Part shown: positions 1 through 7,655 of the stretch, piece by piece | Layout of the letters: each line of letters begins with the position of its first letter | How positions within the stretch are numbered: the stretch's first letter is position 1 | Source of the DNA: DASUTB01 sp036374835 | GTDB lineage: Bacteria; Actinomycetota; Actinomycetes; Jiangellales; Jiangellaceae | DNA: 43,467 bases | Assembly (NCBI GenBank): GCA_036374835.1 | Contig: DASUTB010000045.1 | Coordinates: 1 to 43,467 of the forward strand | Direction of reading: 5' to 3' | Notes under the pieces: model-generated | Database searches by the model: none | Told to the model about the DNA's origin: nothing | Seen by the model: the letters and a program-made list of their open reading frames with translations, nothing else | Position numbers and translations under genes: made by a program

Positions 1-906
1 CACGGTGTGCAGGTCGCCGACGACGCCGAAGTCGGCCATGGCGAAGATGGGTGCTTCGGCGTCTTTGTTGACCACGACGATGGTCTTGGATGTTTGCATG
101 CCGGCGCGGTGCTGGATCGCCCCGGAGATGCCGGCGGCGACATACAGCTGGGGCGACACGGTTTTGCCGGTCTGCCCGACTTGGTGGGCGTGCGGGTACC
201 AGCCGGAATCGACTGCGGCCCGGGACGCGCCGACCGCGCCGCCGAGCGCGTCGGCGAGTGCTTCGACGGGTCCGAAGTCGCCGCCGGTGCCGCGTCCACC
301 GGAGATCACGATCGAGGCCTCGGCCAGGTCCGGACGCCCGGTCGCGGCGCGTTCGGCCCGGTCGGTGATTTTCGCCGTCTTGGCCGCGTCCGAGATCGTG
401 ACCGCGACCTTCTCCTCGACCGGGCTCGCGGCCGACGGTTCGGGGGTCACCGCGTTCGGTTTCACGGTGACGATCGGGGCGCCGTGCGTCACATTCGCGG
501 TGACGGTGTAGCCGCCGGCGAACACCGACTGCGTGGTGGTCAGATCGGCGGCGACGTCGACCGCATCGGTGATGATCCCGGAGCCGAGCTTGATCGCCAA
601 CCGGCCCGCGATCTCCTTGCCCTCCGGGCTCGAGGCGATCAACACCCCGGCCGGATCCGTGCCCTGCGCGATCTGCGCGAGCGCCGCGGCCTTCGGCGCC
701 ACCAGGTAGTCGGCGAACTCCGGCGCCTCGGCTACATACACCTTCGCCGCGCCGTACTCACCCAACACGCCCTTGGCCGACTGGTAGCCCCCGCCGAGGA
801 ACACCGCGGACGGCTCACCGGCCCGGCGGGCCAGCGTCAGCAACTCCAGCGTCGTCTTGCGCACCTGCCCGTCGACATGATCGACAAGAACAAGAATCTC
901 AGCCAT
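1..906 (-). CDS. etfA: Electron transfer flavoprotein alpha subunit (3' end outside window)
   Basis: The alpha subunit of the FAD-containing electron carrier that takes electrons from acyl-CoA dehydrogenases and passes them to the quinone pool. The reading frame starts at ATG 906 with MAEILVLVDHVDG and stays open to base 1, giving 302 codons. The family is usually 315-320 residues, so only about the last 15-20 residues are missing. The FAD-binding C-terminal half is recognisable: a SGGRGTGG segment, then SRAAVDSGW, then VGQTGKTVSPQLYVAAGISGAIQH. It lies 18 bp downstream of etfB on the same strand, clearly one operon. The same etfB-etfA pair sits next to the MGLP genes in mycobacteria (fixA/fixB, Rv3029c-Rv3028c, from memory). 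Confidence 0.95.
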   Translation of the reverse strand, partial: MAEILVLVDHVDGQVRKTTLELLTLARRAGEPSAVFLGGGYQSAKGVLGEYGAAKVYVAEAPEFADYLVAPKAAALAQIAQGTDPAGVLIASSPEGKEIAGRLAIKLGSGIITDAVDVAADLTTTQSVFAGGYTVTANVTHGAPIVTVKPNAVTPEPSAASPVEEKVAVTISDAAKTAKITDRAERAATGRPDLAEASIVISGGRGTGGDFGPVEALADALGGAVGASRAAVDSGWYPHAHQVGQTGKTVSPQLYVAAGISGAIQHRAGMQTSKTIVVVNKDAEAPIFAMADFGVVGDLHTV

Positions 907-924
907 CTCGAATATCTCCGGTCC

Positions 925-1704
925 CTAGACGAACTTCTGCGCCGCGAGGAACTCGACCAACTTCGCACCGCCGTCGCCCTCATCGGTCACGATCTCACCC
1001 TGACTACGCGGCGGCCGCGCGGTGATCTCGGCAACCTGCGACCACGCCGCGGCCGCACCCACCGACGCCGGCTCGACCGCCAGATCCGCCAGCGACCACA
1101 CCTCGACCGGCTTCTTCTTCGCCGCCATGATCCCCTTGAAACTCGGATACCGCGGCTCGTTGATCTGATCGGTCACCGACACGATCACCGGGAACGACGC
1201 CTCAACCGTCTCCGAGGCCGTATCACCGTCCCGCCGCGCGCTCACACCCGACTCACCCACACTCAGCTCACCGGCGAAACCCACATGCGCGATACCGAGC
1301 CGCTCGGCCAGCATCGCCGGAACCACACTCATGCTCCCGTCGGTGGACGCCATCCCGGTCAGCACCAGATCCACATCACCGATCTTGTTGATCGCCGCGG
1401 CCAGCACCGCCGACGTCGCGACCGCGTCCGAACCGGACAGCGCCTCATCGGTGACGTGCACACCCGAATCCGCACCCATCTGCAGACCCTTACGGATCGC
1501 CTCACCCGCCTGCTCCGGACCCATCGTCACCACGATCACCTCGGCCTCGCCGGCGTCGGAGACCTTCAACGCCTCCTCGATGGCATACTCGTCCAACTCG
1601 GACAAAATGCCATCCACACCGACCCGGTCGGTGGTCCCAGCCTCGGTGAACGACCGATCCGCCGTCGCATCCGGAACATGCTTCACAAGAACAACAATCT
1701 TCAT
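925..1704 (-). CDS. etfB: Electron transfer flavoprotein beta subunit
   Basis: Beta subunit (259 aa, normal length) of electron transfer flavoprotein. It starts MKIVVLVKHVPD, the typical N-terminus. It carries the adenine-nucleotide binding fold with VTMGPEQAGEAIRKGLQMGAD and the VTGMASTDG-like segment (LVLTGMASTDGSM), and ends in the conserved hinge that wraps around the alpha subunit. ATG 1704 is supported by an AGGAGG-type ribosome site at 1718-1723, 13 nt upstream. It is the first gene of the etfBA operon and is divergent from the MGLP genes at 1941, so expression of both may be set in the 236-bp region between them. The heterodimer would serve the acyl-CoA enzymes encoded further along the window. 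Confidence 0.96.
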   Translation of the reverse strand: MKIVVLVKHVPDATADRSFTEAGTTDRVGVDGILSELDEYAIEEALKVSDAGEAEVIVVTMGPEQAGEAIRKGLQMGADSGVHVTDEALSGSDAVATSAVLAAAINKIGDVDLVLTGMASTDGSMSVVPAMLAERLGIAHVGFAGELSVGESGVSARRDGDTASETVEASFPVIVSVTDQINEPRYPSFKGIMAAKKKPVEVWSLADLAVEPASVGAAAAWSQVAEITARPPRSQGEIVTDEGDGGAKLVEFLAAQKFV

Positions 1705-1940
1705 CGCCGGGTGCCGACCTCCTGTGCAGACTGCTGATTCGGGACCGGCGCACTACTGCGGCCTCGTCAGCGAACGATGGAACAAGCGTGCCATCCCGGC
1801 ACGGCACACGCCGAATCGGGGCGCCGGCCGACGGCATCTTCATCCCCGATGTTACCGGCGAGTAACCAACCTGCAAGCCGGATCCGGCGTGTTCTGCGTC
1901 ACACCACCGTCCCGCGGGCGAGTATGCGACGCTAAGGCTC
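1705..1940. promoter_or_regulatory. Divergent promoter region etfB / MGLP methyltransferase
   Basis: A 236-bp gap between divergent starts with no credible gene. It contains a small dyad GTTAC-N6-GTAAC at 1851-1866, a plausible regulator site. A TATGCG hexamer at 1923-1928 lies 12 nt before the GTG at 1941 and could be a -10 box. Function is inferred from position only. Confidence 0.4.
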
Positions 1941-2648
1941 GTGTCCCTCCCGCTGACCGGTGAACGCACCGTACCGGGCGTCCAGCACGAGAACTACTGG
2001 TTCCGTCGGCACGAGATCGCCTACCGCGACTGCGCACGACGCATCGCGGCATCCGGCGGCGTAGGGCGCGTCCTCGACGCCGGCGCCGGCGAGGGATATG
2101 GCACTGCCATCATCAGCGAACTCACGGGGGCCGTCGTCACCGCTGTCGACTACGCCCACGACGCCATCGCGCACGCCTGTCGCAACTACGGATTACCGGC
2201 CGTCCGGGGGAATCTCGTCGCCATGCCGTTCCGTGACGCGGCCTTCGACGCCGTCGTCAGCATGCAGACCATCGAGCACCTCTGGGATCAGCCGGCGTTC
2301 GTCACCGAGTCCGCCCGCTTGCTGCGGCCGGGCGGGCTACTCGTCATCACCACGCCGAACCGGCTGACGTTTCCGCCGGGCAACGTCTTCCACTCCCGCG
2401 AGCTCAGCGCGCTCGAGTTGTCGTACCTCATCACCCCACCTTTCGAGATCGTGCTCCGGCTGGGCGTGCACCACGGATCCCGCCTTGACGAGCGTCCCGG
2501 CCTCGTCGACGATCAGCTCGCATCCGAACCGAGCGATTGGCCGGAGGAGCTCGCCACACTCGTCGCCGGGATCACGGCCGACGACTTCGTCATCAACGCC
2601 GACGTCGAGACGTGCCTCGATCTGTACTTCGTGGCGGTCCGCACGTGA
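1941..2648 (+). CDS. SAM-dependent methyltransferase of the MGLP locus (Rv3030-like)
   Basis: Class I S-adenosylmethionine methyltransferase, 235 aa. Motif I is VLDAGAGEGYG at residues 45-54, followed by the acidic end of strand 2 (VDYA), then FDAVVSMQTIEHLWD and LLRPGGLLVITTPN. It starts with GTG 1941. The stop codon overlaps the next gene's GTG (GTGA at 2645-2648), so the two are translationally coupled. The order etfA-etfB / methyltransferase-GH57-GT4 is the mycobacterial Rv3028c-Rv3032 order. There the methyltransferase is thought to 6-O-methylate glucose units of methylglucose lipopolysaccharide, a cytoplasmic glucan that binds fatty acyl-CoAs. That role here is inferred from context; the fold is certain. 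Confidence 0.88.
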   Translation: MSLPLTGERTVPGVQHENYWFRRHEIAYRDCARRIAASGGVGRVLDAGAGEGYGTAIISELTGAVVTAVDYAHDAIAHACRNYGLPAVRGNLVAMPFRDAAFDAVVSMQTIEHLWDQPAFVTESARLLRPGGLLVITTPNRLTFPPGNVFHSRELSALELSYLITPPFEIVLRLGVHHGSRLDERPGLVDDQLASEPSDWPEELATLVAGITADDFVINADVETCLDLYFVAVRT

Positions 2649-4111
2649 GACCGATCGGCACCTGCTGCCTCGTCCTGCACTCACACCTGCCGTGGCTGCC
2701 CGGGCACGGCACCTGGCCGGTCGGCGAGGAGTGGCTCTATCAGGCCTGGTCGCAGGCGTACCTGCCGGTCACAGACCTGCTCGAACGGTTCGCCGAGGAG
2801 GGCCGGCGCGATCTGCTCACGCTCGGCGTCACACCCGTACTCGCCGCCCAACTCGACGACCCCGATACGCTCCGGAACATGCATACCTGGCTCGGCTTGT
2901 GGCAGCTGCGCGCCGAGGAGGCCGCGATGTCGGGCGACGCCCACCTGCGCGAGCTCGCCAGGGACGAGTTCCGGCGGGCCGGCCGGGCGCAGGACCTGTT
3001 CGCGAGCAGGTGGCGGCATGGGGGGACGGCCGTCCTTCGCCGCATCGCCGACGCCGGTGTCATCGAGTTGCTCGGCGGCCCGCTGACGCATCCGTTCCTC
3101 CCGCTGCTCGACGACCGCGTGGCCAGGCTCGCGCTGCGGGCCGGAATGGACGACCACATGCTTCGCTTCGGGCATCGTCCGGCCGGCATCTGGTCACCGG
3201 AGTGCGGCTACCGCACCGGCCTCGAAGAGCTGTTCGCCGACCAGGGCGTGGAGCGCTTCGTCGTCGACGGACCGGCACTCAGCTCGGCCGGACGCTCCCC
3301 TGCCACAGCCTGGACGGTCGCAGGGACGAACGTCGCTGCGTTCGGCCGCGACGACGACCTGACCCGCCGCATCTGGGCGCCCGACACCGGCTACCCGGCC
3401 GGAGCGCACTACCGGGACTTCCACACGTCCGACATCGCGTCCGGCTTCAAGCCCGCCCAGGTCACCACGCCGGACTGCCCGCCGGAGGCCAAAGCGCCCT
3501 ATAACGCTGCGGCCGCCCATGCCGCAGCCGAACACGATGCCGATGATTTCGCCGAACGGGTGCGGGCACGGCTCGAACATCGAGCCGCCGAGCTCGGCCG
3601 TCCCGGCCTCGCCGTCGTCGCCGTGGATACCGAACTGTTCGGCCACTGGTGGCACGAAGGTCCGGTCTTTCTCGAACGGCTGCTACGTACCCTGCCCGAC
3701 ATGGACGTGCGGCTCGCCACGCTTCGCGGCGCCGCCGAGGCCGGCCATGTCGCCGGGCGGGTCGACCCGGCGCCGGCTTCCTGGGGGCGCGGCAAGGACT
3801 ACCGGACGTGGAACGGGGAAGCGGTTGCGGACATCGCCGAGCTCAACGCCCGCGTCCAGCGCGATCTCATCACCGGGGTGGACCGTACCGGCCGCACCGG
3901 AGTCACCCGCCGTCCCGACCTCGACGAACTCGCGAGACAGGCCCTGTTGACCCTCTCCAGCGACTGGGCATTCATGATCACAAGCGACTCGGCCGCCGAC
4001 TACGCCCGTACCCGCGCGTACGGCCACGCCGCCGCCTTCGACGGGGTCCGCACGGCGCCACCACCGGTGCCGCCGCGACCGTTCCCACACCTCGATGCTC
4101 GCCTGCTTTAA
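2645..4111 (+). CDS. GH57 1,4-alpha-glucan branching enzyme (Rv3031-like)
   Basis: Glycoside hydrolase family 57 branching enzyme, 488 aa from the GTG at 2645. An upstream in-frame extension is rejected because it lies inside the methyltransferase gene. Family motifs in order: LHSHLPW near the N-terminus, GIWSPECGY with E186 as the expected nucleophile, and VDTELFGHWW with D328 as the expected acid/base. A C-terminal DUF1957-like helical part follows (WNGEAVADIAELN, LSSDWAFMITSDSAADYA). Assignment of E186 and D328 as catalytic rests on family knowledge. It probably makes or branches the alpha-glucan chain of MGLP together with the GT4 enzyme that starts 36 bp downstream. Confidence 0.92.
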   Translation: MRPIGTCCLVLHSHLPWLPGHGTWPVGEEWLYQAWSQAYLPVTDLLERFAEEGRRDLLTLGVTPVLAAQLDDPDTLRNMHTWLGLWQLRAEEAAMSGDAHLRELARDEFRRAGRAQDLFASRWRHGGTAVLRRIADAGVIELLGGPLTHPFLPLLDDRVARLALRAGMDDHMLRFGHRPAGIWSPECGYRTGLEELFADQGVERFVVDGPALSSAGRSPATAWTVAGTNVAAFGRDDDLTRRIWAPDTGYPAGAHYRDFHTSDIASGFKPAQVTTPDCPPEAKAPYNAAAAHAAAEHDADDFAERVRARLEHRAAELGRPGLAVVAVDTELFGHWWHEGPVFLERLLRTLPDMDVRLATLRGAAEAGHVAGRVDPAPASWGRGKDYRTWNGEAVADIAELNARVQRDLITGVDRTGRTGVTRRPDLDELARQALLTLSSDWAFMITSDSAADYARTRAYGHAAAFDGVRTAPPPVPPRPFPHLDARLL

Positions 4112-4147
4112 CGCCTCGGCAACCCGGCACCACTACGCTCTCAGGCG

Positions 4148-5386
4148 ATGCACGTACTGATGGTCACCTGGGAGTACCCGCCGTTGATCTACGGCGGGCT
4201 CGGCCGCCATGTGCACGGCCTCGCCGAGGCGCTCGCCACCGGCGGCAACGACGTCACGGTTCTGTCCCAGGCGATGCCGGGCCTCGCCGAGGACGACGAG
4301 GCTCGCGGCGTCCGGATCATCCGCGCCACGGCGGACGCGCCGAGCGACGATTTCGCGGCCTGGGTGTCCGCACTGAACCGCGCGCAGATCGCCCGCGCGG
4401 CGGACCTGCTGTCCGGCTTGCGCCCGGACGTCGTGCACGCACACGACTGGCTCTCCGCGGAGGCCGGGATCGCCCTCGCCGGCCAGACCGGTTCTCCGCT
4501 CGTCGCGACGATCCACGCGACCGAGGCGGGCCTCTGGAACGGCTGGCTGACCACGCCACTGTCCTGCGCAAGGCACGACACCGAAGCGTGGCTCGTCCAT
4601 TCCGCCGCACGCACCATCGTGTGTTCGACGGCGATGCGGGATGAGGTCAGCAGTGCGTTCGGCGTCGATCCCGGCGACCTCACCGAGGTGCCGAACGCGG
4701 TGGACCCGCCGGCATGGCAGTCGACGCCGGACCAACGCCGCGCGATGCGCGCTCGCATGGACATCCCGGATGACGTCCCGCTGGTCGTGCTGGCCGGCCG
4801 GATCGAATGGGAGAAGGGCGGTGACGTCGCCGTCCGGGCGCTGCCAGATGTGCGGCAGCGCAATGACGACGTGCGGCTCGTGCTGGCCGGCTCCGGCAGC
4901 CAGCGGCCGTCCCTTGCCGATCTGGCCGCCGAGCATGGCGTGGCCGAAGCCGTCCACTTCGCCGGCCACCTCGACGAGGGCGAGCTGGCCGCGTTGCTCG
5001 CGGCTGCCGACGTCGCACTGGTGCCGAGTTCCTACGAGCCGTTCGGAATGGTGGCGCTGGAGGCCAGCGCGTCCGGCACCCCGGTGATCGCCGGCGCCGC
5101 GGGCGGGCTCCCGGAGGTCGTCACTTCGGGCGAGACCGGACTCCTCGTTCCGCCGCGTGATCCGCTCGCGCTCGCCGACGCGATAGTCCAGCTGCTCGAC
5201 GACCCTGCCTACGGTGCCCGGCTGGTGGGAGCGGCGCAGCGCGAGATCGCCCGGCGCTTCGTCTGGCCGCTCGTCGCGCGGGAGACCGAGAAGATCTACG
5301 CCGAGGCGATCGCCGAGCCGCGCTCGCCCCGTCCGCGACCGGCACCGGTGGCACGCGGCAACGTGTTCACCGGCGAATCCGCGTGA
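4148..5386 (+). CDS. GT4 alpha-glucosyltransferase (Rv3032-like, glycogen synthase type)
   Basis: Retaining GT-B glycosyltransferase of family 4, 412 aa. The N-terminus MHVLMVTWEYPPLIYGGLGR holds the Gly-rich loop of the acceptor domain. The donor domain has the E-x7-E element EPFGMVALE (E297 and E305) and TGLLVPPRDP. In mycobacteria the matching gene is an alpha-1,4-glucosyltransferase that elongates MGLP and contributes to glycogen. A TACGCT hexamer at 4134-4139 is 8 nt before the ATG, so a second, leaderless transcript may start here besides read-through from the GH57 gene. The stop codon runs directly into the hairpin at 5387. Confidence 0.92.
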   Translation: MHVLMVTWEYPPLIYGGLGRHVHGLAEALATGGNDVTVLSQAMPGLAEDDEARGVRIIRATADAPSDDFAAWVSALNRAQIARAADLLSGLRPDVVHAHDWLSAEAGIALAGQTGSPLVATIHATEAGLWNGWLTTPLSCARHDTEAWLVHSAARTIVCSTAMRDEVSSAFGVDPGDLTEVPNAVDPPAWQSTPDQRRAMRARMDIPDDVPLVVLAGRIEWEKGGDVAVRALPDVRQRNDDVRLVLAGSGSQRPSLADLAAEHGVAEAVHFAGHLDEGELAALLAAADVALVPSSYEPFGMVALEASASGTPVIAGAAGGLPEVVTSGETGLLVPPRDPLALADAIVQLLDDPAYGARLVGAAQREIARRFVWPLVARETEKIYAEAIAEPRSPRPRPAPVARGNVFTGESA

Positions 5387-5432
5387 CCTGGGTGAAGTTG
5401 CTGTAGCCCCAGCAACAGGAAACTCACCCAGG
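5387..5432. repeat. 46-bp hairpin repeat, copy 1; bidirectional terminator position
   Basis: Starts on the base after the GT4 stop codon and overlaps the last codons of the convergent gene. Outer stem CCTGGGTGA (5387-5395) pairs with TCACCCAGG (5424-5432). Inner stem GTTGCTG (5397-5403) pairs with CAGCAAC (5410-5416). Its first 19 bases match, in inverted orientation, the end of the hairpin at 6549-6594 (17 of 19). It could terminate both convergent genes, be a dispersed repeat, or both. Confidence 0.75.
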
Positions 5433-6506
5433 TTCTCGCGCCCGGCCAACCTGGGCAAGGTACGTCTGCTCGATGTCGCGCAACACGGCGTCCGGTTCGT
5501 TCCGGATCCGGTACGGCGACACCGAAATCACCAACCAGCCGAGCTCGGCGTACCGCGCGCGTCGCTTCTCGGTCTGTTCCTGGCGTGGACCGATGCGGTG
5601 CCATTCGACGGAGTCCACCTCTACAACGAGCCGGGCTTCGCGAAAGCACGCATCCGGAGTTAGCGCGTCCCGACGACGCTCAGGCCGGTAACCAGGCAAC
5701 GGTCGGTTCCAGCGCGGCTCCGGAAGGATCTTGCTTGTTTTGATCAGATCTCGCAGCTCGCACTCCGGCGCCGACCGACAACCGGCAACGATGTCCTCCA
5801 TCGCACGCCGCGCGATCGTATTGCCCGGAGACCGGGCAACGTTCAGTTCCGCAACGAGGTCGGCAACCGAAGCCTTCTGGCGTTGGACCACCTCGCATAG
5901 CAGGGCCCGCGTATCTCGTACGAGTCGGGCATGGCGCCGTGCCCCGATATGGGGCCGACTCGCCCGCAGCGTCGCGACGTACTCGATCCGAACGGCATCC
6001 ATCACCGCCCGAGCCGGTGGCGCAAGCGGAATGTGCTTCCTGATCGCGCCGCCGGCCGCAGGATCATGTTCCTCGTATGCGGCCGATATGACGACGTCGA
6101 GGTCGTCGTCCGAACGATTCGTAGCCAACCAGTACCGCGGCTCCGGCAGATGGCGCGTCCGGTGCAGCTGAACGAAAGCGACATCGCCCCGCTGCCGGCG
6201 ATGTGGAACCAGCACATCCACAATGCTGCTTTCTGCGACATACTTCAGCGCGTAAAGGCGGCAGGCGACAGCACCTGTGATCATCGATGCCGAGCCTCCG
6301 TACAGCACCGCCGCCCGACGCCGGTGCAGCTCACCCAATGGTCCGTTGAAGGTCGCATAGATTCCGGGCAGCACAACCTGCCAGTTACGCCGGTCACTGA
6401 CCGCATATCGCAACGCACCGTCCGTTATACCTATGGCGCGTGCTTGCGCCCGAGTTATCATGTCGTCTTGCTGGAAAACGATGGTTTCTAGACGTTTAGA
6501 TCGCAC
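5424..6506 (-). CDS. DUF559/Vsr-like putative nuclease with AbiEi-type N-terminal domain
   Basis: A 360-aa protein of a family expanded in actinobacteria and often labelled AbiEi antitoxin-like. Residues about 10-60 resemble the AbiEi winged helix (ITRAQARAIGITDGALRYAV, then WQVVLPGIYAT). The C-terminal 80 residues resemble the DUF559/Vsr endonuclease fold: ARLVVEVDSVEWHR, then RRARYAELGWLVISVSPYRI. The start is uncertain. GTG 6506 is preceded by AAGG and a TATAGC hexamer (6518-6523, minus strand); an in-frame ATG lies at 6461. The coding sequence and promoter look visibly less GC-rich than the neighbours, suggesting transfer. No partner toxin is adjacent, so a toxin-antitoxin role is not supported. 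The activity is unproven. Confidence 0.7.
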   Translation of the reverse strand: MRSKRLETIVFQQDDMITRAQARAIGITDGALRYAVSDRRNWQVVLPGIYATFNGPLGELHRRRAAVLYGGSASMITGAVACRLYALKYVAESSIVDVLVPHRRQRGDVAFVQLHRTRHLPEPRYWLATNRSDDDLDVVISAAYEEHDPAAGGAIRKHIPLAPPARAVMDAVRIEYVATLRASRPHIGARRHARLVRDTRALLCEVVQRQKASVADLVAELNVARSPGNTIARRAMEDIVAGCRSAPECELRDLIKTSKILPEPRWNRPLPGYRPERRRDALTPDACFREARLVVEVDSVEWHRIGPRQEQTEKRRARYAELGWLVISVSPYRIRNEPDAVLRDIEQTYLAQVGRAREPG

Positions 6507-6548
6507 ATCCTTAGTTTGCTATATTTGATCCTGTGGCGCACGCGGAGT

Positions 6549-6594
6549 CTTGGGTGGAATTGGTGTCGCTATAGATACAGCAATTCCACCCAGG
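6549..6594. repeat. 46-bp hairpin repeat, copy 2; terminator of the acyltransferase gene
   Basis: Perfect 12-bp stem TGGGTGGAATTG (6551-6562) with CAATTCCACCCA (6581-6592), extended outward by one G-T and one C-G pair. On the minus strand it begins one base after the acyltransferase stop and reads CCTGGGTGGAATTGCTGTA. Compare CCTGGGTGAAGTTGCTGTA at 5387 on the plus strand. Both hairpins are 46 bp long and they face each other across the nuclease gene. Confidence 0.75.
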
Positions 6595-6595
6595 T

Positions 6596-7213
6596 TCATG
6601 AGCGGCGCTTGAGAACGCGGGCGGGAACGCCGCCAACGACCGAATAGTCGGGAATCTCCCCACGAGCAACCGCATGAGCCGCTAGCACGCAGCCGCGGCC
6701 GAGTGACGTCCCCCGGAGTACCGACGCTTTGACCCCCAGCCAGCAATCCGGCCCGATCCGCACCGGCGACTTCGCGATCCCCTGGTCCTTGATCGGCCGG
6801 TCCAGGTCGTCGAAGCGGTGGTCGAAGTCCGTGATGTACACCCAATCCGCGATGAGCGTCGCGGAGCCGATCTCGACGTCCAGGTAGCACGTCACGCGGT
6901 TGTCGCGGCCGAAAACGACCTTGTCTCCGATCCGCAACGTGCCCTCGTGGGCGTGCAGGCTCGTGCCATCCCCGAGATGCACCCAGCGCCCGAGGACGAC
7001 CCGCCCGTAGCCGGGCCGGGTCTCGATGACGACCCGCCGGCCCAGGAAGACCATGCCCTCGGTGACCACATTGCGATTGCCCACGAGCAGCCGGAACAGC
7101 CGCCAGTAGCGCGCCAGGTAGTAGGGCGTCCAGGCCCGGTTCCGCACGACCCACCGCAGGCTCGCCCGGGTCAGGAATCGCGCCTGGCGGGGGTCACGGC
7201 GGCGAAAGGGCAC
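6596..7213 (-). CDS. Left-handed beta-helix acyltransferase (Rv3034c-like)
   Basis: A 205-aa hexapeptide-repeat acyl/acetyltransferase. Repeats begin near residue 70 (RVVLGRWVHLGDGTSLHAHE, LRIGDKVVFGRDNRV) and continue to VRIGPDCWLGVKASVLRG and GCVLAAHAVARGEIPDYSVVGGVPA, the usual WbbJ-type C-terminus. The internal DFDHRF segment carries the His expected for acetyl transfer. It starts at GTG 7213. In mycobacteria a transferase of this class (Rv3034c) sits beside the MGLP genes and is proposed to acylate the polysaccharide with short acids; the same is inferred here. It is convergent with the MGLP operon and separated from it by the nuclease segment 5387-6594. Confidence 0.85.
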   Translation of the reverse strand: MPFRRRDPRQARFLTRASLRWVVRNRAWTPYYLARYWRLFRLLVGNRNVVTEGMVFLGRRVVIETRPGYGRVVLGRWVHLGDGTSLHAHEGTLRIGDKVVFGRDNRVTCYLDVEIGSATLIADWVYITDFDHRFDDLDRPIKDQGIAKSPVRIGPDCWLGVKASVLRGTSLGRGCVLAAHAVARGEIPDYSVVGGVPARVLKRRS

Positions 7214-7280
7214 GGAGCAACCCTAGTGGGATTGAGCACACCGCCCGCAAAACCACGTGCGCCGACCGGCGTGGCGCAGA

Positions 7281-7286
7281 TACCGT
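7281..7286 (+). promoter_or_regulatory. -10 box for a leaderless transcript of the YqeY-like gene
   Basis: TACCGT, followed after 6 nt by the GTG start at 7293, with no ribosome binding site in between. This spacing matches leaderless actinobacterial promoters and supports the chosen start. Confidence 0.5.
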
Positions 7287-7292
7287 CACCGG

Positions 7293-7646
7293 GTGAAACC
7301 CGAAGACCTCCACGAGCGGCTGCGCGCCGACCTGAAGCAGGCCATGCGCGACCGCGACGTACCCGCCACGCGAGTCATCCGGCGACTCATGGGTGCCATC
7401 GGCAATGCCGAGGCGGTTCGGCAACCGGTCGACCTTCCGCCTCAGGTCGTCAACCCGGGCAACCCGGTGGTGGCGGCTCGATCCGACGTGCCACGCGCCG
7501 AACTCGCACCACATGACGTCGCGCGCATCGTTGCCGCGGAGATCGACGACCTCGACGGTGCGATCGCCGAATACGAGTCGCACGGCGAGCCAGAGCGCGC
7601 GGCGGATCTTCGCGACGAGAAGGACGTGCTGGAGCGCTATCGTTGA
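7293..7646 (+). CDS. GatB/YqeY-domain-like small protein
   Basis: A 117-residue protein starting VKPEDLHERLRADLKQAMRDRD. The N-terminus fits the YqeY family (L.ERL..DLK.AM..RD....VIR.LMGAI.NAE), as does its acidic helical C-terminus (IAEYESHGEPERAADLRDEKDVLERY). Full YqeY is about 150 residues, so this copy is short. YqeY resembles the tRNA-binding tail of amidotransferase subunit GatB, but its role is not established. The start at GTG 7293 is preferred to the upstream in-frame ATG at 7257 because of the TACCGT box 6 nt before it. Its neighbours are unrelated and no operon is apparent. Confidence 0.7.
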   Translation: MKPEDLHERLRADLKQAMRDRDVPATRVIRRLMGAIGNAEAVRQPVDLPPQVVNPGNPVVAARSDVPRAELAPHDVARIVAAEIDDLDGAIAEYESHGEPERAADLRDEKDVLERYR

Positions 7647-7655
7647 GCTCCGAGC

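Noticed and set aside
7..1737. Long plus-strand open frame of 576 codons
   Set aside because: It is antisense to etfA and etfB, Arg/His-rich and low in complexity, as expected for a shadow frame in GC-rich DNA.
5424..6506. Type IV toxin-antitoxin system (AbiEi/AbiEii)
   Set aside because: No AbiEii nucleotidyltransferase toxin gene is adjacent and the C-terminal half looks like a DUF559/Vsr nuclease.
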